From Butyrivibrio sp. MC2013 (lineage in GTDB: Bacteria; Bacillota; Clostridia; Lachnospirales; Lachnospiraceae), in NCBI RefSeq assembly GCF_000424585.1, contig NZ_AUKE01000018.1, positions 1 through 64,000 of the forward strand: 64,000 bases of DNA, in the 5' to 3' direction. Shown one piece after another: positions 34,297 through 44,672 of this stretch. The notes under the pieces are model-generated. The model did no database searches, had not been told where the DNA came from, and saw only the letters and a program-made list of their open reading frames with translations. A program made the position numbers and the translations under genes. Numbering within the stretch: position 1 is the first letter of the stretch; the number at the start of each line of letters is the position of its first letter.

Positions 34297-37236
34297 ATGG
34301 CTAAAGCATCATCAGGTTCTATGAAGAAAAATCCGCCTGAAAATAGATCAAACCGATCAAATAAAGCAAATGGATCAAGAAGATCCGGCAGTTCAAAAGG
34401 GGCGGCTTCTGCAAGAAGAGATGCAGCAGCTGTATCAGGACTTGCAGAATACGGACTGGGGACGGAGATAGCTGTCATCAGTCTCTTTGCGCTGGCTATT
34501 TATCTTTTTCTATGCAATTTCAGGATATGCGGGCCTATTGGCAATACACTAAGCGATGTGATGTTTGGACTCTTTGGCTTCATGGCCTATATCATGCCTG
34601 TCTTTGCTGCGTCTGCAGCAGTGTTTTATATTTCCAACAGAGGTTCACGCCCTGCTGTTATCAAGATACTGGCAGCTACAGGTGTAGTGCTTGACCTTGG
34701 CATGCTATTTGAGATCATAGGAGGCGGCACTGCTGAGAGCAGCTATTACCTGCCGGCTATTTACAATTCAGCTGTAGACCTTAGGGGAAGGGGCGGCGTT
34801 ATAGCAGGGAGCCTTGCTTATGCTCTGACTCATTCAGTATCTATGGTGGGCACGGTGATAATCATGCTGGTCCTGGCCATTGTATGCTTTGTGATCCTGA
34901 GCCAGAAGTCATTTATCAGGGGCATGAAGAAAAGCGGCAGCAGCATCAGGATGAAGGCCAGAGATGAGAGACTTCGCTATGAGGAAGCTGCTGTGAGAAG
35001 GCGCGCCCTTCATGAAGAGAGGATGCGCAGGATTGAGGAAGAGAGGCGCATTGCCAGGCAGCAGGCAGAAGATGACAAGATCCTCAGAAGAGATATCCAT
35101 GTAAGAGGTGTGAATTTCAATACCGATCTTCGCTATGATGAAGATAATGAAAAGGGAAATGAAATGGGTGATGTGGAGGAGGCTCTCGCATCTGCCTTAG
35201 AAAGCACTATCGCAGTAAAGGAAGAGGAAAACGAGCATCCTCCTATTAATATCAATAGCATCAATGATATTCGTGATGATATTCATGACGATATACATGA
35301 GATATCCCCTCGCGGATTTGAAAAGATTCCGGAAGGATACAGTGATGGCATGGGGGATCCCGGAGATGAAGAGGATGAACCCTATGCAGACAGCGTGGAT
35401 TTTGATGAGATAACAGAGGATGGCCCCGGAGGTCAGAGAAGATTCAAGGGTTCATCCATTGAAGATGAGGAGCATGCAGCAGATGGCAGGCTTGTGGCAA
35501 GAATGGCCAGGTCTGAAGAAGAACTTTCTGATGAGCTGCCTCAGATCCCTGTCCATGCAGGGGGCAAGGATTATGGCAATGGCATCTCTGATGAAGGCTA
35601 TTCCATTCATGCTCAGGATCACGTATCTGCATCAAACTCTAAGGTGGCTATAGATGGACGAAGGAGCGAAGGGGGAGCTATGCCTACTCAGAGTCAGACC
35701 GGCGGCGCTAATGATCTCTCTATGGCTTTGGCTTCGCAGCCGGTGAAGAAGCCCGCTAAGCCAAAGCCCTATGTATTTCCGTCTACCAAGCTCCTTAAGG
35801 AGAACAAGAGAAACAAGAATGCCGATTCCGCAGCTGTGCTGAGAGAGACGGCTATCAAGCTGGAGAAGACTCTTAAGACCTTTGGCGTAAACGTGACTGT
35901 CACCGATATCAGCCAGGGACCTACAGTCACCAGGTACGAGATACAGCCTGAGGTGGGTGTAAAGGTATCCAAGATTGTCAATCTCCAGGATGATATCAAG
36001 CTCAATCTGGCTGCTACAGATATCCGTATAGAAGCGCCTATACCGGGCAAGGCAGCCATAGGCATAGAGGTTCCTAACAAGGAAAATGTGACAGTCTCCC
36101 TAAGGGAACTGCTGGAATCCCAGGAATTCAAGCAGTCAACAGCCAACCTGACATTTGCAGTGGGCAAGGATATCGCGGGTAAGACCGTGATCACAGATAT
36201 AGCCAAGATGCCTCACGTACTCATAGCAGGGGCTACAGGCTCCGGTAAATCAGTATGTATCAATACTCTTGTATTGTCCCTGATATATAAGTCTTCGCCT
36301 GAAGATGTAAAGCTGATCATGATAGATCCCAAGGTAGTAGAGCTGTCTGTATATAACGGCATCCCTCACCTGCTGATCCCTGTAGTGACAGATCCCAAGA
36401 AGGCTTCTGCAGCACTTAATTGGGCTGTTGCAGAGATGTCACGCAGATACAAGCTCTTTGCAGATGCGGAAGTAAGGGACCTTGTGGGCTACAATGAATA
36501 TGTAGAAGCTCATAAGTCAGAAAACGAGAATCTGGCTAGACTACCCAAGATTGTGATCATAGTAGACGAGCTTGCAGATCTTATGATGGTAGCAGGTAAT
36601 GAAGTAGAAGAAGCTATCTGCAGACTGGCGCAGCTGGCCAGAGCCTGCGGCATACATCTGGTCATTGCCACCCAGCGTCCCTCTGTTGATGTCATCACCG
36701 GTCTTATCAAGGCCAATATGCCCAGCAGGATAGCTTTTGCGGTATCCAGTAGTACTGACAGCCGTACCATACTGGATATGGTAGGTGCTGAGAAGCTCCT
36801 GGGCAAGGGCGATATGCTGTTCTATCCTCAGAGCATGAGTAAGCCCGTGAGACTCCAGGGAGCTTTTGTATCAGACGGAGAGATCCAGCAGGTTACTGAT
36901 TTTCTCAAGTCCAGGGCGGGAGATGACAAGTATGATGAGGAGGTCAGCCGCCAGGTAGAGAGCATGGAAGCTGTATCGGCTGCAAGCGATGCATCCGGCA
37001 AGGGTTCCGGCTCTGACAAGGATGAATATTTTGAAGATGCAGGAAGATTTATCATAGATAAGGAGAAAGCTTCCATAGGAATGCTCCAGAGAGTATTCAA
37101 GATAGGCTTTAACAGGGCTGCCAGGATCATGGATCAGCTGGCAGACTGCGGCGTAGTCAGTCAGGAGGATGGTACCAAAGCCAGGAAAATACTGATGTCT
37201 ATGTCTGAATTTGAACAAATGCTCAAAGAGGGTTAA
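34297..37236 (+). CDS. ftsK: DNA translocase FtsK/SpoIIIE
   Basis: A 979-residue septal DNA pump. A basic N-terminal stretch is followed by about four membrane helices (residues about 45-210). A long acidic, low-complexity linker (about 230-480) includes an Arg/Glu-rich coiled coil ([17 protein letters not shown]). The motor domain has [14 protein letters not shown] (about 645) and [13 protein letters not shown]. The C-terminal gamma winged helix, which reads DNA polarity sequences, is [20 protein letters not shown]. The linker accounts for its length over B. subtilis SpoIIIE (787). The start at 34297 is preceded by GAGGTGG. Confidence 0.95.
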   Translation: MAKASSGSMKKNPPENRSNRSNKANGSRRSGSSKGAASARRDAAAVSGLAEYGLGTEIAVISLFALAIYLFLCNFRICGPIGNTLSDVMFGLFGFMAYIMPVFAASAAVFYISNRGSRPAVIKILAATGVVLDLGMLFEIIGGGTAESSYYLPAIYNSAVDLRGRGGVIAGSLAYALTHSVSMVGTVIIMLVLAIVCFVILSQKSFIRGMKKSGSSIRMKARDERLRYEEAAVRRRALHEERMRRIEEERRIARQQAEDDKILRRDIHVRGVNFNTDLRYDEDNEKGNEMGDVEEALASALESTIAVKEEENEHPPININSINDIRDDIHDDIHEISPRGFEKIPEGYSDGMGDPGDEEDEPYADSVDFDEITEDGPGGQRRFKGSSIEDEEHAADGRLVARMARSEEELSDELPQIPVHAGGKDYGNGISDEGYSIHAQDHVSASNSKVAIDGRRSEGGAMPTQSQTGGANDLSMALASQPVKKPAKPKPYVFPSTKLLKENKRNKNADSAAVLRETAIKLEKTLKTFGVNVTVTDISQGPTVTRYEIQPEVGVKVSKIVNLQDDIKLNLAATDIRIEAPIPGKAAIGIEVPNKENVTVSLRELLESQEFKQSTANLTFAVGKDIAGKTVITDIAKMPHVLIAGATGSGKSVCINTLVLSLIYKSSPEDVKLIMIDPKVVELSVYNGIPHLLIPVVTDPKKASAALNWAVAEMSRRYKLFADAEVRDLVGYNEYVEAHKSENENLARLPKIVIIVDELADLMMVAGNEVEEAICRLAQLARACGIHLVIATQRPSVDVITGLIKANMPSRIAFAVSSSTDSRTILDMVGAEKLLGKGDMLFYPQSMSKPVRLQGAFVSDGEIQQVTDFLKSRAGDDKYDEEVSRQVESMEAVSAASDASGKGSGSDKDEYFEDAGRFIIDKEKASIGMLQRVFKIGFNRAARIMDQLADCGVVSQEDGTKARKILMSMSEFEQMLKEG

Positions 37237-37289
37237 AATCCCTTTTGTAAGACTGATATATGTGTGCGCCTTATGGCAGGAGGTGAAGT

Positions 37290-38960
37290 GTGAAAACTGA
37301 TATTGAGATCGCAAGAGAAGCCGTGAAGCTACCCATCACAGAGATAGCTTCAAAGCTGGGGATGACCGGGGATGATATTGAGCCTTATGGCAAGTATAAG
37401 GCCAAGATCAGCGAGGATTTCTTAAAAGGTCTGGAGGGCAAGCCCCAAGGCAAGCTGGTACTGGTGACCGCTATCAATCCCACACCGGCAGGTGAAGGCA
37501 AGACTACTACCAGTATAGGCCTTGCAGATGCGCTTAACAGGATAGGTGTAAAGACCGTGGCAGCTCTTCGTGAGCCTTCACTGGGACCTTGCTTTGGTAT
37601 AAAGGGTGGTGCCGCAGGAGGCGGATATGCCCAGGTAGTTCCTATGGAAGATCTCAATCTCCATTTTACAGGTGATTTTCATGCGATCACTTCCGCCAAT
37701 AACCTGCTTGCAGCACTTCTGGATAATCATATCCAGCAGGGCAATGAGCTGGGTATAGATAGCAGACAGATAGTATGGAAGAGGGCTGTGGATCTTAATG
37801 ACAGGACCCTCCGTAATGTAGTAGTAGGTCTTGGAGCCAAGGCTGACGGCTTTGTAAGAGAAGACCATTTTGTTATCACAGTTGCTTCAGAGATCATGGC
37901 AGCTTTTTGTCTGGCTCTGGATATGAAGGATCTCAAAGAGAGACTCTCCCGCATAATCGTAGCTTACAACTTTAAGGGCGAGCCTGTTACAGCAGGAGAT
38001 CTTCATGCGGTAGGCTCAATGGCAGCTCTGTTAAAGGATGCCATCAAGCCCAATCTGGTACAGACCATTGAACATACACCTGTTATTGTACATGGCGGAC
38101 CTTTTGCCAATATTGCTCACGGCTGCAATTCTGTAAGAGCTACCAAGGCTGCGATGGCTCTTGGTGATGTAGCTATCACAGAGGCAGGCTTTGGTGCTGA
38201 CCTTGGCGCTGAGAAGTTCCTGGATATCAAGTGCAGACAGGCAGGTCTTCGTCCTGATGCAGTAGTCCTTGTAGCTACTATCAGAGCGCTCAAGTACAAT
38301 GGCGGTGTGCCCAAGACTGAGCTCTCCGCAGAGAACCTGGATGCGCTGAAGAAGGGTATCGTCAACCTTGAGAAGCATATCGAGAATCTGCAGCAGTACG
38401 GCGTTCCTGTTGTTGTTACCCTTAATTCCTTTGTTACCGACACTGAAGCTGAGATTAGCTATGTAAGAGAGTTCTGCAAGGAGAGAGACTGCGACTTTGC
38501 TCTGAGTGAAGTATGGGCCAGAGGCGGAGAAGGCGGCGAAGAGCTGGCCAGGATGGTAATGAATACTCTGAATAATAAGGAGAGTCATTACGCTCCTATC
38601 TATCCTGACAAGATGTCTCTGGAAGACAAGATCAGTGCGGTGGCTGAGAAGATCTATGGTGCAAAAGGAGTCGTATATTCTGCAGCTGCCAAAAGACAGC
38701 TATCCAAGATCACTGAGATGGGCTTTGGAGATCTTCCTGTATGTATGGCCAAGACTCAGTATTCCTTATCTGATGATCCTGCCCTCCTTGGCAGACCTGA
38801 GGATTTTGATATTACTGTCAGAGAAGCTTATGTATCAGCAGGTGCAGGCTTTGTAGTGGCCCTTACAGGCTCTATCATGACTATGCCCGGACTTCCCAAG
38901 CGTCCTGCAGCCTTTGACATCGATGTAGATGATGACGGCAATATCATCGGACTCTTCTGA
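37290..38960 (+). CDS. fhs: Formate--tetrahydrofolate ligase
   Basis: A 556-residue enzyme that makes 10-formyl-THF from formate, THF and ATP, the entry step of the methyl branch of the Wood-Ljungdahl pathway and a C1 source for purines and fMet-tRNA. The ATP loop is [21 protein letters not shown] in part ([14 protein letters not shown]), followed by [37 protein letters not shown] and [16 protein letters not shown]. The length is exact for the family. It starts with GTG after AGGAGGTG. It feeds the same formyl pool used by Fmt in this window. Confidence 0.97.
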   Translation: MKTDIEIAREAVKLPITEIASKLGMTGDDIEPYGKYKAKISEDFLKGLEGKPQGKLVLVTAINPTPAGEGKTTTSIGLADALNRIGVKTVAALREPSLGPCFGIKGGAAGGGYAQVVPMEDLNLHFTGDFHAITSANNLLAALLDNHIQQGNELGIDSRQIVWKRAVDLNDRTLRNVVVGLGAKADGFVREDHFVITVASEIMAAFCLALDMKDLKERLSRIIVAYNFKGEPVTAGDLHAVGSMAALLKDAIKPNLVQTIEHTPVIVHGGPFANIAHGCNSVRATKAAMALGDVAITEAGFGADLGAEKFLDIKCRQAGLRPDAVVLVATIRALKYNGGVPKTELSAENLDALKKGIVNLEKHIENLQQYGVPVVVTLNSFVTDTEAEISYVREFCKERDCDFALSEVWARGGEGGEELARMVMNTLNNKESHYAPIYPDKMSLEDKISAVAEKIYGAKGVVYSAAAKRQLSKITEMGFGDLPVCMAKTQYSLSDDPALLGRPEDFDITVREAYVSAGAGFVVALTGSIMTMPGLPKRPAAFDIDVDDDGNIIGLF

Positions 38961-39031
38961 TGGCTTTTATGGATGACTTATGAAACGAAAGTGAACTGAG
39001 TCATTAGATTATTGATACAGAGGTAGCTGCC

Positions 39032-40102
39032 ATGAAATGTCCACGCTGTGGTGCAGATATTCCGGAAGAAGCTCTTCTTTGTCCGGAATGTGGTGAAGAT
39101 ATTAAATTTGTACCTGAATATGATCCTGAATTTGAGAACAGCATGAGCGAATCCCTGTCAGAACTGGCAGGGGATTTTGGCAAGCTTACAGTAGACAGTA
39201 AGACTTCCGCAGCTGCTGATGACATGGATGAAGACGATATTGAGGCGGAGAGGGAGTTTGATGCCAACGAAGAGGGTCATATCCTGGGCAGCCCTGTGCT
39301 AACCATATGCTTCATGTGTCTCCTCCTTATAGCTCTGGGCTTTGGAGCTTTTGAATTCGTCACCAAAAGCGGTGTTCTGTCCTTTGAAAAGGACATGAAG
39401 GAAGAAGTGTCTCTCACAGATAATATAGATGCCCTGGATGAAGCTACAGCTGATGACACTGGCGATCAGGAAAATGGGGCTGGTGAAGATGCTGCCTCTA
39501 ATGAGGAAACGTCTGATGATAGCTCTGAGGAATCATCTGAAGAAGAACTCATAGCACCTCCTGAGCCTACCGTGCTTGAAGACAGCGGCGAGTATTCTGA
39601 GGTGACCCAGATAGTGGCTGTAGCCCAGGCTGGTTCATCGGTATTCTATACCACTGATGGCACAGAGCCAGGAGCTACAGCAGTGAGATACACTGAACCT
39701 ATCGCTATGCCTTATGGAGAGAGCGTATTTAAGTTTGTGGCTGTGGATGACGTGACAGGCGCTATGTCAGATATAGTGGAGAGGGAGTACTCCTTTCATT
39801 ATCCTGTTCAGTTCAGCCACGAGCAGGCTGTATCTGCTCTCTTAAATGAGCTTATAGCCAAGGGCTACCTCCTGGATGGCATGGGCACCGTAGCGGGAAT
39901 GGAAGGTTACAATCTCTATATCATACAAAAGACCGAGGTGATAGACGGTGCTGATTACTATGTGATCACTGAGAACCATGTCTATCCCGACGGATCCCAG
40001 ACTCAGTCAGGTCTCCTCTTTGGAGTAAATGTTACCAGCGGACTGGTATACAGACTGGGCAGTGATGAGCAGGGCAATTATTTCTTAAAGCCTCTTACCT
40101 GA
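39032..40102 (+). CDS. Zinc-ribbon membrane protein with chitobiase-type beta domain
   Basis: A 356-residue protein. An N-terminal zinc ribbon (CPRCGADIPEEALLCPECGED) is followed by an acidic linker, one membrane helix (about residues 92-112), and a very acidic stretch (about 130-178). Outside are a chitobiase/beta-hexosaminidase C-terminal-like domain (SSVFYTTDGTEPGATAVRY, about 200-250) and a C-terminal domain of about 90 residues (EQAVSALLNELIAKGYLLDG). Its function is unknown. The layout, a cytoplasmic ribbon with an outside beta domain, is frequent in Lachnospiraceae. It stands alone between fhs and nfnA. Confidence 0.78.
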   Translation: MKCPRCGADIPEEALLCPECGEDIKFVPEYDPEFENSMSESLSELAGDFGKLTVDSKTSAAADDMDEDDIEAEREFDANEEGHILGSPVLTICFMCLLLIALGFGAFEFVTKSGVLSFEKDMKEEVSLTDNIDALDEATADDTGDQENGAGEDAASNEETSDDSSEESSEEELIAPPEPTVLEDSGEYSEVTQIVAVAQAGSSVFYTTDGTEPGATAVRYTEPIAMPYGESVFKFVAVDDVTGAMSDIVEREYSFHYPVQFSHEQAVSALLNELIAKGYLLDGMGTVAGMEGYNLYIIQKTEVIDGADYYVITENHVYPDGSQTQSGLLFGVNVTSGLVYRLGSDEQGNYFLKPLT

Positions 40103-40159
40103 CAGTTTGGGCTTGCAATAATAATGAAGTTGATTTATAGTCTTTTATAGTTTTAATAC

Positions 40160-40198
40160 GTTAAAGCGAAAACGTGAGCTTTAACTTGGCAATGCCAA
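40160..40198. promoter_or_regulatory. Two adjacent hairpins upstream of nfnA
   Basis: gttaaagc (40160-40167) pairs with gcttaaac-type gctttaac (40178-40185), and ttggcaatgccaa (40186-40198) is a second small hairpin. They lie 26 bp before the nfnA start. They could be a weak terminator of the upstream gene or a leader element; no T-run follows. Confidence 0.35.
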
Positions 40199-40223
40199 AT
40201 ATATCAGGCAAGGAGAGAGGATT

Positions 40224-41099
40224 ATGTTCAAGATTTTGGAGAGAAACGTGCTGGCAGCAAACATCTATCAGATGGTTGTTGAAGCTCCCCGCGTTGCTGC
40301 AGGATGTCTTCCGGGACAGTTTCTGATAGTACGTGTGGATAATGAAGGTGAGAGGATCCCTCTTACTATCTGTGACTACGACAGGGAGAAGGGAACCGTA
40401 GAGATAGTAGTTCAGTCCATCGGTGCAGAGACCAATCAGATTGCCAAGATGCAGACCGGTGACTGCTTTGCTGATATAGTAGGACCTCTTGGTAATCCTT
40501 CCGATCTGGTAAAGGAAGACCTTGAGGAGTTAAAGAAAAAGAAGATCGTATTCATAGCAGGCGGTGTAGGTACTGCTCCTGTTTATCCCCAGGCTAAATG
40601 GCTTAAGGAGCATGGCGTAACAGCTGATGTTATCATAGGTGCCAAGAATAAGGACCTGGTGATCCTGGAAGAGAGATTTAAGAGTGTTAGCAATCTCTAT
40701 ATCACCACCGACGATGGTTCTTACGGACGCAGTGGTATGGTTACCAAGTGTCTGCAGGATCTGGTAGATGAGGGTCATCAGTATGACCTGTGTATTGCTA
40801 TAGGTCCCATGATCATGATGAAATTCGTATGCAAGCTGACCAAGGAACTGGGTATCCCAACAGTTGTATCCATGAACACCATCATGGTAGACGGAACAGG
40901 TATGTGCGGTGCCTGCCGTCTGACAGTAGGCGATGAGGTGAAGTTTGCATGTGTTGACGGACCTGAGTTCGATGGTCACCTGGTAGATTTTGACCAGGCT
41001 ATGAATCGTATGAAGCTCTATGCTACAGAAGAGGGCAGACTCAGGCTCGCTCAGGAAGAGGGCAAGACTCACCACGGCGGCTGCGGCGTTTGCTCATAA
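40224..41099 (+). CDS. nfnA: NfnA-type ferredoxin-NADP+ reductase subunit (small subunit)
   Basis: A 291-residue flavoprotein resembling the small subunit of NADH-dependent reduced ferredoxin:NADP+ oxidoreductase. FAD-binding IPLTICDYD and NAD-binding IAGGVGTAPVYPQ are followed by the C-terminal [2Fe-2S] region: GTGMCGACRLTVG, FACVDGPEFDGH and GGCGVC. The family is also annotated as sulfide dehydrogenase subunit or as the dihydroorotate dehydrogenase electron-transfer subunit; the adjacent GltA/NfnB homologue favours the bifurcating Nfn complex. AAGGAGAGAGG precedes the ATG. Confidence 0.88.
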   Translation: MFKILERNVLAANIYQMVVEAPRVAAGCLPGQFLIVRVDNEGERIPLTICDYDREKGTVEIVVQSIGAETNQIAKMQTGDCFADIVGPLGNPSDLVKEDLEELKKKKIVFIAGGVGTAPVYPQAKWLKEHGVTADVIIGAKNKDLVILEERFKSVSNLYITTDDGSYGRSGMVTKCLQDLVDEGHQYDLCIAIGPMIMMKFVCKLTKELGIPTVVSMNTIMVDGTGMCGACRLTVGDEVKFACVDGPEFDGHLVDFDQAMNRMKLYATEEGRLRLAQEEGKTHHGGCGVCS

Positions 41100-41141
41100 T
41101 ACTAGTAGTGGACAGATTTCATTATAGAAACGAGGAGACTT

Positions 41142-42542
41142 ATGGCTATAGAAGTTGATGTATTAAAGAGAGTTCCTGTTCGTGAGCAGGAGCCCAAGGT
41201 AAGAGCTACCAATTTTGAAGAAGTATGTCTGGGCTATAATAAGGAAGAAGCCGAAGCAGAGGCTACCAGATGTCTTAATTGTAATAATCCCCAGTGTCAG
41301 AAGGGATGCCCTGTTGCTATTGATATTCCCGCATTTATACAGGAGGTCAAGGTAGGCAATATCGAAGGTGCTTATCAGATCATCTCCAAGTCTTCAGCAC
41401 TTCCTGCAGTATGCGGACGTGTATGTCCTCAGGAATCACAGTGTGAAGGCAAGTGTATCAGAGGCTTCAAGGGAGATCCGGTATCTATCGGTAAGCTGGA
41501 GAGATATGTTGCTGATACTGCAAGACAGATGGGCATCAAGCCCAACGGCGCTACAGAGAAGAGAAACCACAAGGTCGCAGTGATAGGTTCCGGCCCTTCA
41601 GGCCTCACAGCTGCAGGAGACCTGGCAAAGATGGGCTATGATGTTACTATCTTTGAAGCTCTCCATGAGGCAGGCGGTGTACTGGTATACGGTATTCCTG
41701 AATTCCGTCTTCCCAAGGATGCTGTAGTTAAGAAAGAGATCGAAAACGTTAAGAGCCTGGGCGTCAAGATTGAGACAGACGTGGTAATAGGCAGAAGCGT
41801 TACTATAGATTCACTGATGAAGGACGAGGGCTTTGATGCGGTATTTATCGGATCAGGCGCAGGTCTTCCCAGATTCATGCATATCCCCGGTGAGCAGGCA
41901 ATGGGCGTATTCTCAGCAAATGAGTTCCTGACCCGTTCCAACCTTATGAAGGCTTTCCGTGAGGATTCCACTACACCTATCATGCATCCCAAGAAGGCTG
42001 TTATCGTAGGCGGCGGTAACGTCGCAATGGATGCAGCAAGGACAGCACTTCGTCTGGGAGCAGAGGTACATGTTGTTTACCGTCGTTCCGAAGAGGAGCT
42101 TCCTGCGCGTAAAGAGGAAGTAGAGCATGCTAAGCAGGAAGGCATCATCTTTGACCTTCTCACCAATCCTGTAGAGATCCTGGCAGATGAGAACGGCTGG
42201 GTAAAGGGTTGCAGATGCATCCGTATGGAGCTGGGCGAGCCTGATGAATCCGGCAGAAGAAGCCCTGTTGAAGTGGCCGGATCTGAATTTGATATCGAGT
42301 GTGACTGCGTGATCATGTCACTGGGTACCAGCCCCAATCCTCTTATCAGTTCCACAACAGAGGGACTGGAGATCAACAGAAGGAAGTGTATCGTGGCAGA
42401 AGAAGGAAACGGCCAGACTTCCAAGAAGGGCGTATTCGCAGGCGGAGATGCTGTTACAGGTGCAGCTACAGTTATACTGGCTATGGGTGCAGGAAGAGCA
42501 GCTGCTCAGGGCATAGATGAATATTTAAAGAGCCTTGACTGA
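41142..42542 (+). CDS. nfnB: NfnB-type subunit (glutamate synthase small-subunit family)
   Basis: A 466-residue iron-sulfur flavoprotein. N-terminal cysteine clusters CLNCNNPQCQKGCP and CGRVCPQESQCEGKC bind two [4Fe-4S] centres. The FAD site is VAVIGSGPSGLTAAGDLAKMG and the NADPH site VIVGGGNVAMDAARTALRLG. It is homologous to the glutamate synthase small chain; without a large chain nearby, and just 42 bp after nfnA, the pair most likely forms the electron-bifurcating Nfn complex that balances NADH, NADPH and ferredoxin in fermenting clostridia. A terminator follows. Confidence 0.9.
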   Translation: MAIEVDVLKRVPVREQEPKVRATNFEEVCLGYNKEEAEAEATRCLNCNNPQCQKGCPVAIDIPAFIQEVKVGNIEGAYQIISKSSALPAVCGRVCPQESQCEGKCIRGFKGDPVSIGKLERYVADTARQMGIKPNGATEKRNHKVAVIGSGPSGLTAAGDLAKMGYDVTIFEALHEAGGVLVYGIPEFRLPKDAVVKKEIENVKSLGVKIETDVVIGRSVTIDSLMKDEGFDAVFIGSGAGLPRFMHIPGEQAMGVFSANEFLTRSNLMKAFREDSTTPIMHPKKAVIVGGGNVAMDAARTALRLGAEVHVVYRRSEEELPARKEEVEHAKQEGIIFDLLTNPVEILADENGWVKGCRCIRMELGEPDESGRRSPVEVAGSEFDIECDCVIMSLGTSPNPLISSTTEGLEINRRKCIVAEEGNGQTSKKGVFAGGDAVTGAATVILAMGAGRAAAQGIDEYLKSLD

Positions 42543-42578
42543 TAACAATTCAGTTACAAAAAGTTAACATTATTGCGC

Positions 42579-42617
42579 GCGCCTGCAGGCCTAATCATGT
42601 GTCTGCAGGCGCTTTAT
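42579..42617 (+). terminator. Rho-independent terminator after nfnB
   Basis: A perfect 10-bp stem (gcgcctgcag / ctgcaggcgc) with a 14-base loop, followed by TTTATT. Confidence 0.85.
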
Positions 42618-42619
42618 TG

Positions 42620-42628
42620 TGCTATAAT
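42620..42628 (+). promoter_or_regulatory. Extended -10 promoter of the 42.7-kb operon
   Basis: TGCTATAAT, identical to the element before the 30.7-kb gene, directly follows the terminator. The first gene starts 52 bp downstream. Confidence 0.45.
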
Positions 42629-42679
42629 GTTCTTGTTGTTTAAAGAATAAGGCTCGCTTTTGGGAAAGGATTCGCCTGC

Positions 42680-43150
42680 ATGGGTTATATGAGCAAAGAA
42701 GAGAAGGCAGAAGATAATCATTCCTCTGCAATAGTACTGTTATCCTGCGGTATAGTGGGACTTGCCGGTGTCATATTCATTCTGACCAAGAATCCACTGC
42801 ATATGCAGCTTTTCAACAGGTATATGTCCGCCGGGGTCATGGGAGCTCTTTTTGTACTCTTTATCGTATCAGGCCTGGTATCTCTCAGGAATTATAAGAG
42901 ATTCAGCTCTGAGGCTGCTCTGGAGAATAATCTCAGGAGTCAGCTCCATGATTGGTGCCTGGAGAATCTTACACCTGACGAGATCAACAATGCCACGGGA
43001 GCCGTGGGAGACAACGCGGAAAATTACTTTGTACGTATCAGCTATATGAAGGAAGCAGTCATGAAGAAATTCATGAACCTGGATGAGAATCTCCTGGACC
43101 GTTTCCTGGATAGCTATTACAGTGAAATATACGACAGGATAGGGAGCTGA
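42680..43150 (+). CDS. Hypothetical two-helix membrane protein
   Basis: A 156-residue protein not recognised by family. A short charged N-terminus is followed by two membrane helices (about residues 18-36 and 50-72; VLLSCGIVGLAGVIFIL and GVMGALFVLFIVSGLVSL) and a cytoplasmic C-terminal half with alternating helix-forming residues (EAVMKKFMNLDENLLDRF). AAAGGA precedes the ATG by about 9 bp. It is the first gene of an operon continuing with rlmH, phoH and ybeY, five bases ahead of rlmH. Confidence 0.75.
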   Translation: MGYMSKEEKAEDNHSSAIVLLSCGIVGLAGVIFILTKNPLHMQLFNRYMSAGVMGALFVLFIVSGLVSLRNYKRFSSEAALENNLRSQLHDWCLENLTPDEINNATGAVGDNAENYFVRISYMKEAVMKKFMNLDENLLDRFLDSYYSEIYDRIGS

Positions 43151-43155
43151 GAGCT

Positions 43156-43635
43156 ATTAAGATCAGTATATTATGTGTCGGCAGGATCAAAGAGAAATAT
43201 TGGAATGATGCCATAGATGAGTATTCCAAGCGCCTTTCCAGATATTGCAAGCTGGAGATATGCCAGGTCGCAGATGAGAAGACTCCTGACAAGGCACCGG
43301 AGGCTCTAGAGAACCAGATAAAGGCCAAAGAGGGAGCAAGGCTGATGGCCAAGATGGACCCCGCTGCCCTGAAGGTGGCGCTGGCCATAGACGGCAAGAA
43401 GCTGGATTCTCCGGGACTTGCAGCCGGGATAGAGAAGGCTGGTCTGTCAGGCATCAGTCATATACAGTTTATAATCGGGGGGTCACTGGGGCTTTCGGAA
43501 GAGGTGCTGCGCGCTTCTGACAAAAGGCTCAGTTTTTCGGATATGACTTTTCCCCATCAGATGATGAGAGTAATACTATTGGAACAGATTTACAGAGCTT
43601 ATAAGATCACTAGCGGGGAACCATATCATAAATGA
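43156..43635 (+). CDS. rlmH: 23S rRNA (pseudouridine-1915-N3)-methyltransferase RlmH, ATT start
   Basis: A SPOUT-class enzyme that methylates pseudouridine 1915 in helix 69 of 23S rRNA. Read from the ATT at 43156 it is 159 residues, the usual length in Firmicutes, and begins (M)KISILCVGRIKEKYWNDA, matching the family start MKI. The SAM-binding C-terminus has LAIDGKKLDS, FIIGGSLGLSEEV and MTFPHQMMRVILLEQIYRAY. There is no ATG, GTG or TTG in this frame between the preceding stop region and the conserved N-terminus; GGGAG (43142-43146) stands 9 bp before the ATT. The next in-frame ATG (43345) would delete the first 63 residues. The stop overlaps phoH (ATGA). Confidence 0.88.
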   Translation: MKISILCVGRIKEKYWNDAIDEYSKRLSRYCKLEICQVADEKTPDKAPEALENQIKAKEGARLMAKMDPAALKVALAIDGKKLDSPGLAAGIEKAGLSGISHIQFIIGGSLGLSEEVLRASDKRLSFSDMTFPHQMMRVILLEQIYRAYKITSGEPYHK

Positions 43636-44672
43636 CAAATGAAGGCAGAAAGAGACTTGTGCTGACTGCGGAGCAGATGAGAAATGTGTTCGGCATGAAT
43701 GACAAGCATATCAGAAAGATCGAAGACAAGCTGGGAGTGACAGTTACAGTCAGAGACGGGGAGATAGTAATAAGAGGAGAAGAGGAAGCTGCAGAGAGCG
43801 CCGGTATCATCATAAAAAGGCTCTGTGCGCTGTCCGAAAAGGGAGAAGACGTGGAAGAACAGGCAGTAGATTACGCTATCAGTATCGGCGAAGAGGAGAA
43901 GGGCTCAAAGGAGCCGGCGGACAGTAACCTCCTGGCAGATATGAAGAGCGACCTTATATGCCATACCATCACAGGTAAGCCCATAGCACCCAAGACACTG
44001 GGACAAAAGAAGTATGTGGATGCCATAAGGGACCACATGATCACCTTTGGCCTGGGACCTGCAGGTACGGGCAAGACCTATCTGGCCATGGCTATGGCTA
44101 TCACAGCATTCCAGAGAGAGGAAGTATCCAGGATCATATTAACAAGGCCTGCCATTGAAGCAGGAGAGAAGCTTGGCTTTTTGCCCGGTGACTTGCAGAG
44201 CAAGGTAGATCCATATCTCAGGCCCCTTTATGACGCCCTCTATCAGATCATGGGCGCTGAGCGCTTCAATGCCAATATGGAGAAGGGTCTTATAGAAGTG
44301 GCTCCTCTTGCCTATATGAGAGGCCGTACTCTGGATAGTGCTTATATCATATTGGATGAAGCTCAGAATACTACACCGGCCCAGATGAAGATGTTCCTGA
44401 CCCGTATAGGCTTTGGCTCCAAGGTCATCGTGACAGGTGATGCCAGCCAAAAGGATCTGGCTCCGGGAAGCCAGTCGGGCCTGGATGTGGCACAGGCAGT
44501 ACTTAGGGGTATAGATGATATTGCTGTATGCAACCTGACCAGCAAAGACGTGGTAAGGCATCCTCTTGTACAGAAGATAGTAAAGGCCTATGAGGATTAC
44601 GAAAAGAAGGAAGCTGCCAGAAGCCAGAGACATAAAAATAATGACAGAAAAAAGGGAAGGCTGAGGATATGA
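43632..44672 (+). CDS. phoH: PhoH-family ATPase
   Basis: A 346-residue P-loop NTPase/RNA-binding protein. An N-terminal KH-like segment (about residues 15-60; IRKIEDKLGVTVTVRDGEIV) is followed by the PhoH core with GPAGTGKTYLAMAMA (about 141), ILTRPAIEAGEKLGFLPGDL and YIILDEAQNTTPAQMKMFL. The family is tied to RNA metabolism by its constant neighbour ybeY. It overlaps rlmH by 4 bp and the next gene by 4 bp (ATGA). Confidence 0.95.
   Translation: MTNEGRKRLVLTAEQMRNVFGMNDKHIRKIEDKLGVTVTVRDGEIVIRGEEEAAESAGIIIKRLCALSEKGEDVEEQAVDYAISIGEEEKGSKEPADSNLLADMKSDLICHTITGKPIAPKTLGQKKYVDAIRDHMITFGLGPAGTGKTYLAMAMAITAFQREEVSRIILTRPAIEAGEKLGFLPGDLQSKVDPYLRPLYDALYQIMGAERFNANMEKGLIEVAPLAYMRGRTLDSAYIILDEAQNTTPAQMKMFLTRIGFGSKVIVTGDASQKDLAPGSQSGLDVAQAVLRGIDDIAVCNLTSKDVVRHPLVQKIVKAYEDYEKKEAARSQRHKNNDRKKGRLRI

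Noticed and set aside
43345-43635. RlmH starting at the ATG at 43345
   Set aside because: It would lose the conserved first 63 residues; the frame is open and conserved back to 43156.
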